Below, piece after piece: positions 37,360 through 46,326 of a stretch of DNA of 64,000 nt. Within the stretch, counting starts at the first letter, position 1, and each line of letters begins with the position of its first letter. The DNA is from Burkholderia gladioli. GTDB lineage: Bacteria; Pseudomonadota; Gammaproteobacteria; Burkholderiales; Burkholderiaceae. The position numbers and the translations under genes are program-made. The DNA lies in the NCBI RefSeq assembly GCF_000959725.1, contig NZ_CP009323.1:2480001-2544000 (forward strand), in the 5' to 3' direction. The notes below the pieces were generated by a model. That model saw nothing but the letters and a program-made list of their open reading frames with translations, was not told the origin of the DNA and searched no databases.

Positions 37360-37614
37360 CTAGACGGCCGGCGAGGCCGCCGGTTCGAGCAGCGCGCGAT
37401 GCGTGAGCAGCGCCTCCCGCACGATCGGCTCGAGCGAGTGGAACACCTCGCCCTCGGGCTCGTCGAGCACCGCGAGCAGGGTGCGGCGCATGCGCGGCTC
37501 CCAGAAGCGCTTGATGTGATCGGCGACGCCGTTCACCGCCTCGCCGCGATCGGGCATCGAGGCGAAGAAGGTGCCGATCTGGTTGGCCATCGTGACCAGG
37601 TGTTCGACCTTCAT
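37360..37614 (-). CDS. fdsD: Formate dehydrogenase delta subunit
   Basis: 84 residues. The start VEHLVTMANQIGTFFASMP and HIKRFWEPRMRRTLLA are diagnostic of FdsD, a small cytoplasmic subunit of the NAD-linked molybdenum formate dehydrogenase. It is last in the operon, only 13 nt after fdsA. An fdsC/fdhD gene, often found between the two in related clusters, is missing. Confidence 0.93.
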   Translation of the reverse strand: MKVEHLVTMANQIGTFFASMPDRGEAVNGVADHIKRFWEPRMRRTLLAVLDEPEGEVFHSLEPIVREALLTHRALLEPAASPAV

Positions 37615-37627
37615 GACGCGCGCCTCC

Positions 37628-40576
37628 TCACTTGCCCGAACCGGCCGGCACGGCCGTTTCGCGTTGCTGCAGCAGGCCGATCTGCTCGGTGTTGAAGCGC
37701 GAATACTGCTGCTGCCATTCGGACGGCTGCGTGACCGGCAGCACCTGCACCGCCGTGACCTTGTACTCGGGGCAGTTGGTGGCCCAGTCCGAGCTGTCGG
37801 TGGTGATCACGTTGGCGCCAGATTCCGGGAAGTGGAAGGTGGTGTAGACCACGCCCGGCTGCATGCGGTCCGACACCAGCGCGCGCAGCACCGTCTGCCC
37901 CGCACGCGACTCGATGCCGACCCAGTCGCCGGTATGGATGCCGCGCTCCTCGGCATCGTGCGGATGGATCTCGAGCCGGTCCTCGTCGTGCCAGTGGACG
38001 TTCTCGGTGCGGCGCGTCTGCGCGCCGACGTTGTACTGCGAGAGGATCCGGCCGGTGGTCAGGATCAGCGGGTAGCGCGCGTTGACCTTCTCCGGCGAGG
38101 CCACGAACTGCGTGATCACGAAGCGGCCCTTGCCGCGCACGAAGCCGTCGATGTGCATGGTCGGCGTGCCTTCCGGGGCCGCCTCGTTGCACGGCCACTG
38201 GATGCTGCCGAGCTGGTCGAGCTTCTCGTAGGAGACGCCCGAGAAGGTCGGCGTGAGCGCGGCGATCTCGTCCATGATCTCGGACGGATGCGAATACTGC
38301 ATCTCGTAGCCGAGCGCCTTCGACAGCAGCAGCGTGACTTCCCAGTCGGCGTAGCCGGCCAGCGGCGGCATCACGCGGCGCACGCGCGAGATGCGGCGCT
38401 CGGCGTTGGTGAAGGTGCCGTCCTTCTCGAGGAAGGTCGAGCCCGGCAGCAGCACGTGCGCGTACTTGGCGGTCTCGTTCAGGAAGATGTCCTGCACCAC
38501 GATGCATTCCATCGACGACAGCGCGGCCGCCACATGCTGCGTGTTCGGATCCGACTGGACGATGTCCTCGCCCTGGCAGTAGAGGCCCTTGAAGCTGCCG
38601 TCGAGCGCCGCGTCGAACATGTTCGGGATGCGCAGGCCCGGTTCGGGCTGCAGCGTCGCCTGCCAGGCCGCCTCGAACTGCGCGCGCACCGTGGTGTCGC
38701 CGATATGGCGGTAGCCGGGCAGCTCGTGCGGGAACGAGCCCATGTCGCAGGAGCCCTGCACGTTGTTCTGGCCGCGCAGCGGGTTGACGCCCACGCCTTC
38801 GCGGCCGACGTTGCCGGTAGCCATCGCCAGGTTGGCGATGCCCATCACCATGGTCGAGCCCTGCGCGTGCTCGGTCACGCCGAGCCCGTAGTAGATCGCC
38901 GCGTTGCCGCCGTTCGCGTAGAGCCGCGCGGCCAGCCGCACCTGCTCGGCCGGCACGCCGGTGATCGCCTGGTTGGCCTCGGGCGAGTTCTCCTCGCGCG
39001 CGGCGAAGGCGCGCCATTCGTCGAAGGCGCGCGTCTCGCAGCGCTCGGCGATGAAGGCCTCGTCGAGCAGCCCCTCGGTGACGATCACGTGGGCCAGCGA
39101 ATTGATCATCGCGACATTGGTGCCGGGGCGCAGTTGCAGGTGATGCGCGGCCTTCACGTGCGCGCTGTCGACGATGTCGATGCGGCGCGGGTCGATCACC
39201 ACCAGCTTGGCGCCTTCGCGCACGCGGCGCTTCAGACGCGAGCCGAACACGGGGTGGCCGTCGGTCGGGTTCGCGCCGATCACCACGATCACGTCGGCCT
39301 TCGCGACCGAGGCGAAGGTCTGGGTGCCGGCCGATTCGCCGAGCGTGGTCTTCAGGCCATAACCGGTCGGCGAGTGGCATACGCGCGCGCAGGTGTCGAC
39401 GTTGTTGTTGCCGAACGCGGCGCGCACCAGCTTCTGCACCAGGTAGGTTTCCTCGTTGGTGCAGCGCGAGGAGGTGATGCCGCCGATCGAGTCGCGGCCG
39501 TACTTGTCCTGCAGCTTGCGGAACTGCGAGGCGGCGTAGTTCAGTGCCTCGTCCCAGCTCACCTCGCGCCACGGGTCGGTGATCTTTTCACGGATCATCG
39601 GTTTGGTGATGCGGTCCTTGTGGGTGGCGTAGCCCCAGGCGAAGCGGCCCTTCACGCAGGCATGACCCTCGTTGGCCAGGCCGTTCTTGTGGGGCGTCAT
39701 GCGCACCACCTGCGAGCCCTTCATCTCCGCCTTGAACGAGCAGCCCACGCCGCAGTAGGCGCAGGTCGTGACCACCGAGTGCTCGGCCTGGCCCATGAAG
39801 CTGACGGTCTTTTCCTGCAGCGTCGCGGTCGGGCAGGCCGCCACGCAGGCGCCGCAGGACACGCATTCCGATTCCATGAAGCTGCCGCCCTCGCCGGCGG
39901 CCACGCGCGATTCGAAGCCGCGCCCGGCGATCGTCAGCGCGAAGGTGCCCTGGGTTTCCTCGCAGGCGCGCACGCAGCGGTTGCAGACGATGCACTTGGA
40001 CGGGTCGTAGCTGAAGTAGGGGTTCGACTCGTCCTTCTTCGCCTTCAGGTGGTTGTCGCCCTCGAAGCCGTAGCGCACCTCGCGCAGGCCGACCACGCCG
40101 GCCATGTCCTGCAGCTCGCAGTCGCCGTTGGCGGGGCAGGTCAGGCAGTCGAGCGGGTGATCGGAGATGTAGAGCTCCATCACGTTGCGGCGCAGGCCCT
40201 GCAGCCGATCGCTCTGGGTGCGCACCTTCATGCCGGCCTCGACCGGCGTGGTGCAGGAGGCCGGCGTGCCGCGCCGGCCCTCGATCTCGACCAGGCACAG
40301 CCGGCACGAGCCGAAGGGTTCGAGCGAATCGGTGGCGCACAGCTTGGGCACGTGCACGCCGGCTTCCACCGCCGCGCGCATCACCGAGGTGCCGGCCGGC
40401 ACGGTCACCGACTGGCCGTCGATCTCGAGCGTGACGTCGGTGTCGGCGTGGCGGAACGGGGTGCCGTAGTCGGTATCGTCGAAGGGATCGCGCCGCGCTT
40501 GCGCGGCGCTCTTGCAGGCGCAGTTGCCGGAGCCGCAGCCGCCGGCGCGCGAGGAATCGAATGCTTGGGTGGACAT
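37628..40576 (-). CDS. fdsA: NAD-dependent formate dehydrogenase alpha (catalytic) subunit
   Basis: 982 residues. It oxidises formate to CO2 at a bis-MGD molybdenum site. In order: Cys/Gly-rich N-terminus, plant-type [2Fe-2S] domain (CATDSLEPFGSCRLC), an HxxxC cluster segment, ferredoxin-like CIVCNRCVRAC and CVSCGACVAAC, then CAYCGVGCSF of the molybdopterin oxidoreductase domain. The Mo-ligating Cys lies in NVDTCARVCHSPTG. The C-terminal molybdopterin dinucleotide-binding domain is complete. The start at ATG 40576 has GGAG upstream; a longer in-frame extension overlaps fdsB's end. Confidence 0.96.
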   Translation of the reverse strand: MSTQAFDSSRAGGCGSGNCACKSAAQARRDPFDDTDYGTPFRHADTDVTLEIDGQSVTVPAGTSVMRAAVEAGVHVPKLCATDSLEPFGSCRLCLVEIEGRRGTPASCTTPVEAGMKVRTQSDRLQGLRRNVMELYISDHPLDCLTCPANGDCELQDMAGVVGLREVRYGFEGDNHLKAKKDESNPYFSYDPSKCIVCNRCVRACEETQGTFALTIAGRGFESRVAAGEGGSFMESECVSCGACVAACPTATLQEKTVSFMGQAEHSVVTTCAYCGVGCSFKAEMKGSQVVRMTPHKNGLANEGHACVKGRFAWGYATHKDRITKPMIREKITDPWREVSWDEALNYAASQFRKLQDKYGRDSIGGITSSRCTNEETYLVQKLVRAAFGNNNVDTCARVCHSPTGYGLKTTLGESAGTQTFASVAKADVIVVIGANPTDGHPVFGSRLKRRVREGAKLVVIDPRRIDIVDSAHVKAAHHLQLRPGTNVAMINSLAHVIVTEGLLDEAFIAERCETRAFDEWRAFAAREENSPEANQAITGVPAEQVRLAARLYANGGNAAIYYGLGVTEHAQGSTMVMGIANLAMATGNVGREGVGVNPLRGQNNVQGSCDMGSFPHELPGYRHIGDTTVRAQFEAAWQATLQPEPGLRIPNMFDAALDGSFKGLYCQGEDIVQSDPNTQHVAAALSSMECIVVQDIFLNETAKYAHVLLPGSTFLEKDGTFTNAERRISRVRRVMPPLAGYADWEVTLLLSKALGYEMQYSHPSEIMDEIAALTPTFSGVSYEKLDQLGSIQWPCNEAAPEGTPTMHIDGFVRGKGRFVITQFVASPEKVNARYPLILTTGRILSQYNVGAQTRRTENVHWHDEDRLEIHPHDAEERGIHTGDWVGIESRAGQTVLRALVSDRMQPGVVYTTFHFPESGANVITTDSSDWATNCPEYKVTAVQVLPVTQPSEWQQQYSRFNTEQIGLLQQRETAVPAGSGK

Positions 40577-40589
40577 CGCTTGTCTCCTG

Positions 40590-42164
40590 TCAGGCCGCGG
40601 CTTTGGCTGCCGCATGGGCGCCGCCGAGTCCGAAATCTTCCGGGAAGTGGTCGAGCGCCGAGAGCACCGGGTACGGCGTCATGCCGCCCATCGCGCACAG
40701 CGAGCCGGCCATCATGGTGTCGCAGAGCTCGCGCAGCAGGTGCACCTGCCGCTCGGAGGTGTCGCCGGCGCGGATCCGGGCGATGGTCTCGACGCCGCGC
40801 GTCGAGCCGATCCGGCACGGGGTGCACTTGCCGCAGGACTCGTGCACGCAGAACTGCATCGCGTATTCGGCGAGCTCGGCGAGATTGGAGGTGTCGTCGT
40901 GCAGCACGATGCCGCCGTGCCCGACCACCGCGCCGACCGCGGCATAGGCTTCGTAGTCGAGCGGGATGTCCCACTGGCTGTCCGGCAGGTAGGTGCCGAG
41001 CGGCCCACCCACCTGGGCGGCGCGCGCCGGCCGGCCGCTGGCGGTGCCGCCGCCGAACTCGAACAGCAGCTCGCGCAGCGTGACGCCGAACGCGAGCTCG
41101 ACCAGGCCGCCCTGGCGGATGTTGCCCGCCAGCTGGAACGGCAGGGTGCCGCGCGAGCGGCCCATGCCGTAGTCGCGGTAGAACTGGGCGCCGCGCGCGA
41201 AGATGATCGGCGCGGTGGCCAGCGTGATGACGTTGTTGATCACGGTGGGCTGGCCGTGCAGGCCCTGCAGCGCGGGCAGCGGCGGCTTGGCGCGCACCAC
41301 GCCGCGCTTGCCTTCCAGCGATTCGAGCAGGGCCGTTTCCTCGCCGCAGACATAGGCGCCGGCGCCCTTGGCGACGAACAGCTCGAAGGCTCGGCCCGAG
41401 CCGAGCACGTCGGCGCCGAGCCAGCCGGCCGCGCGGGCTCGCTCGATCGCGTGGTTCAGCGTGGCGATCGCGTGCGGGTATTCGCTGCGCACGTAGATAT
41501 GGCCTTGCGTGGCGCCCGTCACCACGCCGGCGATGATCATGCCTTCGATCAGGCAGTAGGGATCGCTTTCCATGACCAGGCGGTCGGAGAAGGTGCCCGA
41601 GTCGCCCTCGTCGGCATTGCAGACCACGTACTTCTGCGTCGCCTGCGCCTGGCGCACGGTGCGCCACTTGATGCCGGCCGGGAACGCGGCGCCGCCGCGT
41701 CCGCGCAGGCCCGATTCGATCAGTTCCTCGCAGGCCGCGGCGCCGTCCAGCGTGAGCGCGCGGCGCAGCCCTTCCAGGCCGCCGTGCGCGAGGTAGTCGT
41801 CGATCGACAGCGGATCGGTGATGCCGATGCGCGCGAAGGTCAGCCGCTGCTGCTTCTTCAGGTAGGGCAGTTCATCGACCAGGCCGACGCGCGACGGATG
41901 TTCGCCGCCCTCGAGCCAGCCGGCGTCGAACAGCGCGCCGACCTGGGCCGCGTCGAGATTCGCGTAGCCGACGCGACCGGCCGGCGTGGCCACCTCGACC
42001 AGCGGCTCCAGCCAGAGCAGGCCACGCGAGCCGTTGCGGACCAGCTCGATCGCCAGGCCGCGCGCGGCGGCCTCGGCCGCGATGGCACGCGCCAGCGCCT
42101 CGGCGCCGACGGCCAGCGCGGCCGAATCGCGGGGAACGTAAATGCGGACTGCGGCCTGGCTCAT
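40590..42164 (-). CDS. fdsB: Formate dehydrogenase beta subunit (FMN, NAD-binding)
   Basis: 524 residues, NuoF-like. GLRGRGGAAFPAGIKWR binds NADH, CNADEGDSGTFSDR binds FMN, and SCGKCTPCRIG with a later Cys hold a [4Fe-4S] cluster. The N-terminal 100 residues form a thioredoxin-like domain as in FdsB. The ATG overlaps the fdsG stop by 4 nt, so the two are coupled. Confidence 0.95.
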   Translation of the reverse strand: MSQAAVRIYVPRDSAALAVGAEALARAIAAEAAARGLAIELVRNGSRGLLWLEPLVEVATPAGRVGYANLDAAQVGALFDAGWLEGGEHPSRVGLVDELPYLKKQQRLTFARIGITDPLSIDDYLAHGGLEGLRRALTLDGAAACEELIESGLRGRGGAAFPAGIKWRTVRQAQATQKYVVCNADEGDSGTFSDRLVMESDPYCLIEGMIIAGVVTGATQGHIYVRSEYPHAIATLNHAIERARAAGWLGADVLGSGRAFELFVAKGAGAYVCGEETALLESLEGKRGVVRAKPPLPALQGLHGQPTVINNVITLATAPIIFARGAQFYRDYGMGRSRGTLPFQLAGNIRQGGLVELAFGVTLRELLFEFGGGTASGRPARAAQVGGPLGTYLPDSQWDIPLDYEAYAAVGAVVGHGGIVLHDDTSNLAELAEYAMQFCVHESCGKCTPCRIGSTRGVETIARIRAGDTSERQVHLLRELCDTMMAGSLCAMGGMTPYPVLSALDHFPEDFGLGGAHAAAKAAA

Positions 42165-42631
42165 GCGGGCTCCTTGAGATCGGCCGCGGCGAGCAGCGCA
42201 TCGAAACGCGCCGCTGTCATGCGCGCGTGAGGTTCACCATTGATCATCGCGGATGGGGACTGCGCGCAGAAACCGAGGCAGTAGACCGATTCCAGTTCGA
42301 CGTCGCCCTGAGCGCCCTGGTCGATGCGGCAGCCGGTGCGCGCCTGCGCGTGCTCGACCAGCGCCTCGCCGCCGAGGCTGCGGCAGGCTTCGGCGCGGCA
42401 CAGCTGGATCGTCACGCGCGCGGGCGGGGTGGTGCGGAAGTGGTGGTAGTAGGTCAACACGCCATGGACTTCGGCGCGCGACAGGTTCAAGGTCTTGGCC
42501 AGCAGCGGCACGCAGCCCTCGGGCACGTAGCCGGCTTCGTCCTGGATCGCGTGCAGGATCGCGACCAGCGATTGATCGGCGCGCGCGTGCCGGGACACCA
42601 GCGCGTCCGCTGAAACGGGGGATGGGGACAT
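42161..42631 (-). CDS. fdsG: Formate dehydrogenase gamma subunit (NuoE-like)
   Basis: 156 residues with thioredoxin-like fold and the [2Fe-2S] cysteines in QLCRAEACRSLG and YCLGFCAQSP. It passes electrons in the FdsBG diaphorase unit. Start MSPSPVS (42631) is chosen because GGAGG lies 9 nt upstream. An in-frame GTG at 42658 overlaps the inverted repeat operator and lacks such a site. It is the first gene of fdsGBAD. Confidence 0.93.
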   Translation of the reverse strand: MSPSPVSADALVSRHARADQSLVAILHAIQDEAGYVPEGCVPLLAKTLNLSRAEVHGVLTYYHHFRTTPPARVTIQLCRAEACRSLGGEALVEHAQARTGCRIDQGAQGDVELESVYCLGFCAQSPSAMINGEPHARMTAARFDALLAAADLKEPA

Positions 42632-42649
42632 CCTGAGCTCCTCCAGGTC

Positions 42650-42672
42650 TATATGCACGGCTACTGCATATA
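42650..42672. promoter_or_regulatory. Operator-like inverted repeat in the fdsG/regulator gap
   Basis: TATATGCA-(7 nt)-TGCATATA, perfect 8-bp arms, 19-41 nt upstream of the fdsG start. On the minus strand the distal arm reads TATATG and overlaps a possible -10. The TATAT-N7-type geometry resembles ModE boxes, and the divergent gene encodes a ModE-like DNA-binding protein. A further half-site TGCATAA lies at 42753-42759, next to the regulator's own start. Confidence 0.7.
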
Positions 42673-42759
42673 ACCGGGCACTGACACTGCTGTTTGATCG
42701 AGTGTTGAAGACGATAAGCCGTTAGAATTCAGGTCGCAATAAGAAATGAGGCTGCATAA

Positions 42760-43842
42760 ATGATTCGAGTCGAATGCGACGCACATCTGATCGTGCGCGA
42801 CAGCGAAGGGCGGACGGCGAGCCTGTCCGATGTGGTGCCGTTGCTCGAGCTGGTCGCGACCACCGGCAGCATCGCGCAGGCCGCGGAGGCCAAGGGGCTG
42901 TCCTACCGGCACGCCTGGGGCCTGCTGCGGGCGCTGGAAGCCTGCGTCGGCGGCGCGCTGATCGAGACCGCGCGCGGCAAGGGCACCTCGCTCTCGGAGC
43001 TGGGCGCGGCCGTGATCGGCGCGCAGCGGCTGGTGGGCGAGCGGCTCGGCGGCAATCTGCGGGCGCTGGCGGCCGAGGTGGCCAGCGAGCTGAATCGCCG
43101 CCTGACCCAGCATCCCGGCGCGCTGCGGATCCACGCCTCGCACGGCTACGCGGTGGCGGCCCTGGTGTCGGCCCTGGTGGACGGACATGCCCAGGTCGAC
43201 ATCAAGTACCGCGAGAGCGTCGAGGCCGTGAAGGCACTGGCGCGCGGCGAGTGCGACATGGCGGGCTTCCATCTGCCGCGCGGCGCGTTCCGCGCCAATT
43301 GCGCGCAGATCTACCGGCCCTGGCTCGACGACACGCGCCACGTGCTGATCCACCTGACGCGGCGCAAACAGGGCCTGTTCATCCCGCGCGGCAATCCCAA
43401 GGGCGTGGTGGGGCTGGCCGACCTGGCGCGCGAGGACGTGCGCTTCGTCAACCGCCAGCCCGGTTCCGGCACGCGCATGCTGCTCGACCTGGCGCTGCGC
43501 GAGATCGGCGTCGATCCCGAGCGGATCAACGGTTATGCCTCGGCCGAGCTGACCCATTCGGCGATCGCGGCCTTCGTGGCCAGCGGGATGGCCGATCTGG
43601 GCTTCGGCGTCGAGCCGGCCGCGCATCACTTCGGGCTGGCCTTCATCCCGGTGGTCGACGAGGACTATTACTTCGCCTGCGAGCAGGGGCGGCTCGGCGA
43701 TCCGCCGCTGGCGGGCGCGCTGTCGCTGCTGCGCGACGAACCCTATCGAGAGACGGTGGCGGGGCTCGACGGCTACGATCCCGCCGCCTGCGGCACGCTG
43801 CTGTCGGTGGCGGACGGCCTGTCGGGCACCACGGCGGTTTGA
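42760..43842 (+). CDS. ModE-like HTH regulator with substrate-binding domain (FdsR-like)
   Basis: 360 residues. The N-terminal winged helix (residues about 20-90: SLSDVVPLLELVATTGSIAQ, then AAEAKGLSYRHAWGLLRALE) resembles LysR/ModE HTH units. The rest (HASHGYAVAALVSAL, FVNRQPGSGTRMLLDLALRE, AFVASGMADLGFG) is a periplasmic-binding-protein-like domain of the type found in molybdate-linked regulators. Divergent from the molybdenum-dependent fds operon, it probably controls it in response to an oxyanion or formate-related ligand (inference). Confidence 0.82.
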   Translation: MIRVECDAHLIVRDSEGRTASLSDVVPLLELVATTGSIAQAAEAKGLSYRHAWGLLRALEACVGGALIETARGKGTSLSELGAAVIGAQRLVGERLGGNLRALAAEVASELNRRLTQHPGALRIHASHGYAVAALVSALVDGHAQVDIKYRESVEAVKALARGECDMAGFHLPRGAFRANCAQIYRPWLDDTRHVLIHLTRRKQGLFIPRGNPKGVVGLADLAREDVRFVNRQPGSGTRMLLDLALREIGVDPERINGYASAELTHSAIAAFVASGMADLGFGVEPAAHHFGLAFIPVVDEDYYFACEQGRLGDPPLAGALSLLRDEPYRETVAGLDGYDPAACGTLLSVADGLSGTTAV

Positions 43843-44003
43843 GCGGGGCGAGAGGGCCGTCGGGGGGACGGGAATTCGCCTGTCCCCGAAACCGCCGGTA
43901 ACGCGAGGCAAGCCGTGGCCAATGCAAGCGGCGCGCATTTGCGCTACGCTTTTCGTTTAGCCAACAATTCCAGCCATCGCGCCGCGACACGGCGCCAGAC
44001 GTC

Positions 44004-44270
44004 ATGAAACTCCTCGCCAATCTTGCCGCCGTGGGCCTCACGGTCGGCGTGCTGTCCGCCGTCGCCTCGGTGTCCTTCGCGCAGAATGCGCCGGGCGTGC
44101 CGGGCGGCATCCTGACCGACCAGTTCAAGTTCAACGAGCATCCGCAGATGCAGTTCGCTGCCTCGGCGCCGTCGAAGAAGTACCAGACCGGCAAGCGCAC
44201 GGAAGCCCGCAAGAAGGGCGACCTGGGCGATCCGGACGGCTGCAACCTGCAGTGTCCGCAGGACAACTGA
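44004..44270 (+). CDS. Small exported protein
   Basis: 88 residues. Signal peptide ends VSFA at about 26. The mature part of roughly 60 residues is basic (KKYQTGKRTEARKKGD) with only two cysteines, close to the C-terminus (DGCNLQCPQD), which could form a disulfide or metal site. No family recognised. It stands alone between the ModE-like regulator and a LysR gene. Confidence 0.65.
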   Translation: MKLLANLAAVGLTVGVLSAVASVSFAQNAPGVPGGILTDQFKFNEHPQMQFAASAPSKKYQTGKRTEARKKGDLGDPDGCNLQCPQDN

Positions 44271-44445
44271 TCCCGCCGTCACTGTCGGATCGAGGCACGG
44301 CCCCTTGCGGGCCGCGCGCATCTCGCGCAAGAAGGAAGGCGCCGCCGCTGGCGTCTTGCTCGATCTTCCCGTCTGTTTTTCCGTTCCCCGCGTTAATTCC
44401 CATTCCTGCCTGGTTCGCGACGGGGCACGGCTGCGTGCGTCCGGC

Positions 44446-45330
44446 TCAGGCCAGCTCGTCGGCCGCATCCGCGAACACTTCCCCGAGATGATCGGCGACG
44501 GTCCGCGTCGGCAGGTCCTTGCGGGCCTCGCGCCGCGTCAGCAGCCAGATCTCGCGCGCCGGCGGCGCATGGGCCAGCCGGCACGGCACCAGCGCCGGAT
44601 CGGCGCGGCCGATGAAATTCGGCAGCAGGGCGACGCCCGCGCCCGCGCCGGCCGCGCTGGCCTGGGCCAGGTAGCTGCCGCCGCGCAGCGCCAGCCGGGC
44701 CTTCGGGAAATGCCGGGCGAGCCAGGCCGCCTCCGGCAGGTGCGCATTGGCCTCGTCGAAGCCGACGAACACCGGCGCGGCGCCTGCCGCGAGCCCGGCG
44801 GCCAGCGACGGCGCGGCGAACAGCCCGTAACCCAGGGTCGCGACGCAGCGGGCCAGCACGTCGCCGTCCTCGGGCCGTCCGAAGCGCAGCGCGATATCGG
44901 TTTCGCGCCGCTCCAGGCTGACTGCCCGGAAGTCCGAGGCGAGATCGATATCGAGCGAGGGATGGCGGGCGGTCAGCGTCGCCAGCCGCGCGATCAGGAA
45001 GTGCTGGGCCAGGCTGGGCGGCGCGTTGATCCGCACCAGGCCGCGCGGGCTGTCGTCGGGGCCGCCGCGGCCCAGTTGCGCGGCGGCGGCTTCCATCTCG
45101 CTGGCCGAGCCGAGCGTGCGGGTGCCGGCCGCCGTCAGCACGTAGCCGTCGGGGCGGCGCTCGACCAGCCGTTCGCCCAGCGCCTGTTCGAGCGACTGGA
45201 GGCGCCGCGAGATGGTGGCATGCGACACCGACAGGGCTCGTGCCGCCGCCGACAGGCTGCCGTGACGCGCCAGCGCGACGAATACGCGGATGTCCTCCCA
45301 GTCGGGCGTTGGACGAATTTGATCAGCCAT
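44446..45330 (-). CDS. LysR-family transcriptional regulator
   Basis: 294 residues. N-terminal HTH (VFVALARHGSLSAAARALSV, SHATISRRLQSLEQALGERL) and a LysR substrate-binding domain (LVRINAPPSLAQHFLIARLA). It is divergent from a metallo-beta-lactamase-fold gene 79 bp away that is now frameshifted, so its likely target is broken. Effector is unknown. Confidence 0.92.
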   Translation of the reverse strand: MADQIRPTPDWEDIRVFVALARHGSLSAAARALSVSHATISRRLQSLEQALGERLVERRPDGYVLTAAGTRTLGSASEMEAAAAQLGRGGPDDSPRGLVRINAPPSLAQHFLIARLATLTARHPSLDIDLASDFRAVSLERRETDIALRFGRPEDGDVLARCVATLGYGLFAAPSLAAGLAAGAAPVFVGFDEANAHLPEAAWLARHFPKARLALRGGSYLAQASAAGAGAGVALLPNFIGRADPALVPCRLAHAPPAREIWLLTRREARKDLPTRTVADHLGEVFADAADELA

Positions 45331-45409
45331 TGTCGAGAGTTTGGGAATTTTCGAACATGGAACGGCAGCCTAGCATGGCTTCCTCCACCAACCGAACAGG
45401 AAACTCGCG

Positions 45410-46180
45410 ATGAAGGCGCCAGACCTGACCCTGACGCTGATCGGCGGCCCGACGGTGCTGATCGAATGACGGCGTGCGCCTGCTGACCGATCCGACCTTC
45501 GATCCGCCCGGGCGCTACCAGGAGCAGCCGCTTCGCTTCGAGAAGACCACCGGGCCGGCCTTGTCGGTCGAGGAGATCGGCGCGCTCGACGCGGTGCTGC
45601 TCAGCCACGACCGCCATTTCGACAATCTCGACCATGCCTGCCGCGCGTGCCGCTGGTCTACACGACGCAGGCCGGGGCGCGGCGGCTGGGCGGCAATGCG
45701 CCTGGTCTCGCGCCCTTCGAGACGCGCACGCTGCCGACGCGCGACGGCCTGCGCCTGCTGGTCACGGCGACGCCGGCGCGCCACGGGCCGGTCGGCATCG
45801 AGCCGTATTCGGGCGACGTGATCGGCTTCGTGCTCGGCATTGACGAGCCGGGCGACCTGGTCTACGTGACGGGCGACACCGTCTGGTATCAGGGCACGGC
45901 GGAAGTCGCGCGGCGCTGCTCGCCGCGCGTGGTGGTGCTGTTCACGGGGGCAGTCGAGCCTCGGGGGCATTTCCGCATGACGATGGGCAGCGAGGATGCG
46001 CTCGCGGCGGCGCAGGCGTTTCCCGAGGCACGGCTGGTCGCTGTCCACAACGAAGGCTGGGTGCATCTCAAGGAGACCCAGGCCCAGCTCGAGGACAGCT
46101 TCGCCAAGCTCGGCGCGGGCGGGCGCCTCACCGCGCTGGAGCGGGGCCAGCCCTTGCCGATCGGCGAACGCGGCGAGTGA
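45410..46180 (+). pseudogene. Frameshifted metallo-beta-lactamase-fold hydrolase
   Basis: Three consecutive frames make one MBL protein. It starts MKAPDLTLTLIGGPTVLIE, stops at TGA 45467, then continues GVRLLTDPTFDPPGRYQ and LLSHDRHFDNLDHA (the metal-binding HxHxDN-like motif, here HDRHFDN). After a second shift near 45640 it reads VPLVYTTQAGA to the end (VTGDTVWYQGT, GAVEPRGHFRM, VHNEGWVHL). The first shift fits loss of 2 nt (GAATATGAC to GAATGAC), the second loss of about 13 nt. Two independent lesions make a sequencing artefact unlikely. Confidence 0.8.
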
Positions 46181-46235
46181 GGATCCGGCCCCTTGCACGT
46201 CGGGAGGTCGCGCGGCGCGAATTTTCATCGCCTGC

Positions 46236-46296
46236 TTCGGATCGGCGTACATCGTTTCCGCCGGCACGGCCTCGCCGTGCCGCTCGCCTTTAGGCT
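46236..46296 (+). promoter_or_regulatory. Imperfect PIP/hrpII box with -10
   Basis: TTCGG (46236-46240), 15 nt, TTCCG (46256-46260), then 30 nt and TAGGCT (46291-46296), which fits the YANNNT -10. The plant-inducible-promoter consensus is TTCGB-N15-TTCGB with a -10 about 30-32 nt further; here only one base of the second half-site deviates. The start codon follows 30 nt after the -10. Confidence 0.55.
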
Positions 46297-46326
46297 TGGG
46301 GAATCTCACCTTCCTCGGGGTTCGAC

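Noticed and set aside
42161..42658. GTG 42658 as fdsG start
   Set aside because: It lies inside the inverted repeat, lacks a ribosome site, and the ATG at 42631 has GGAGG.
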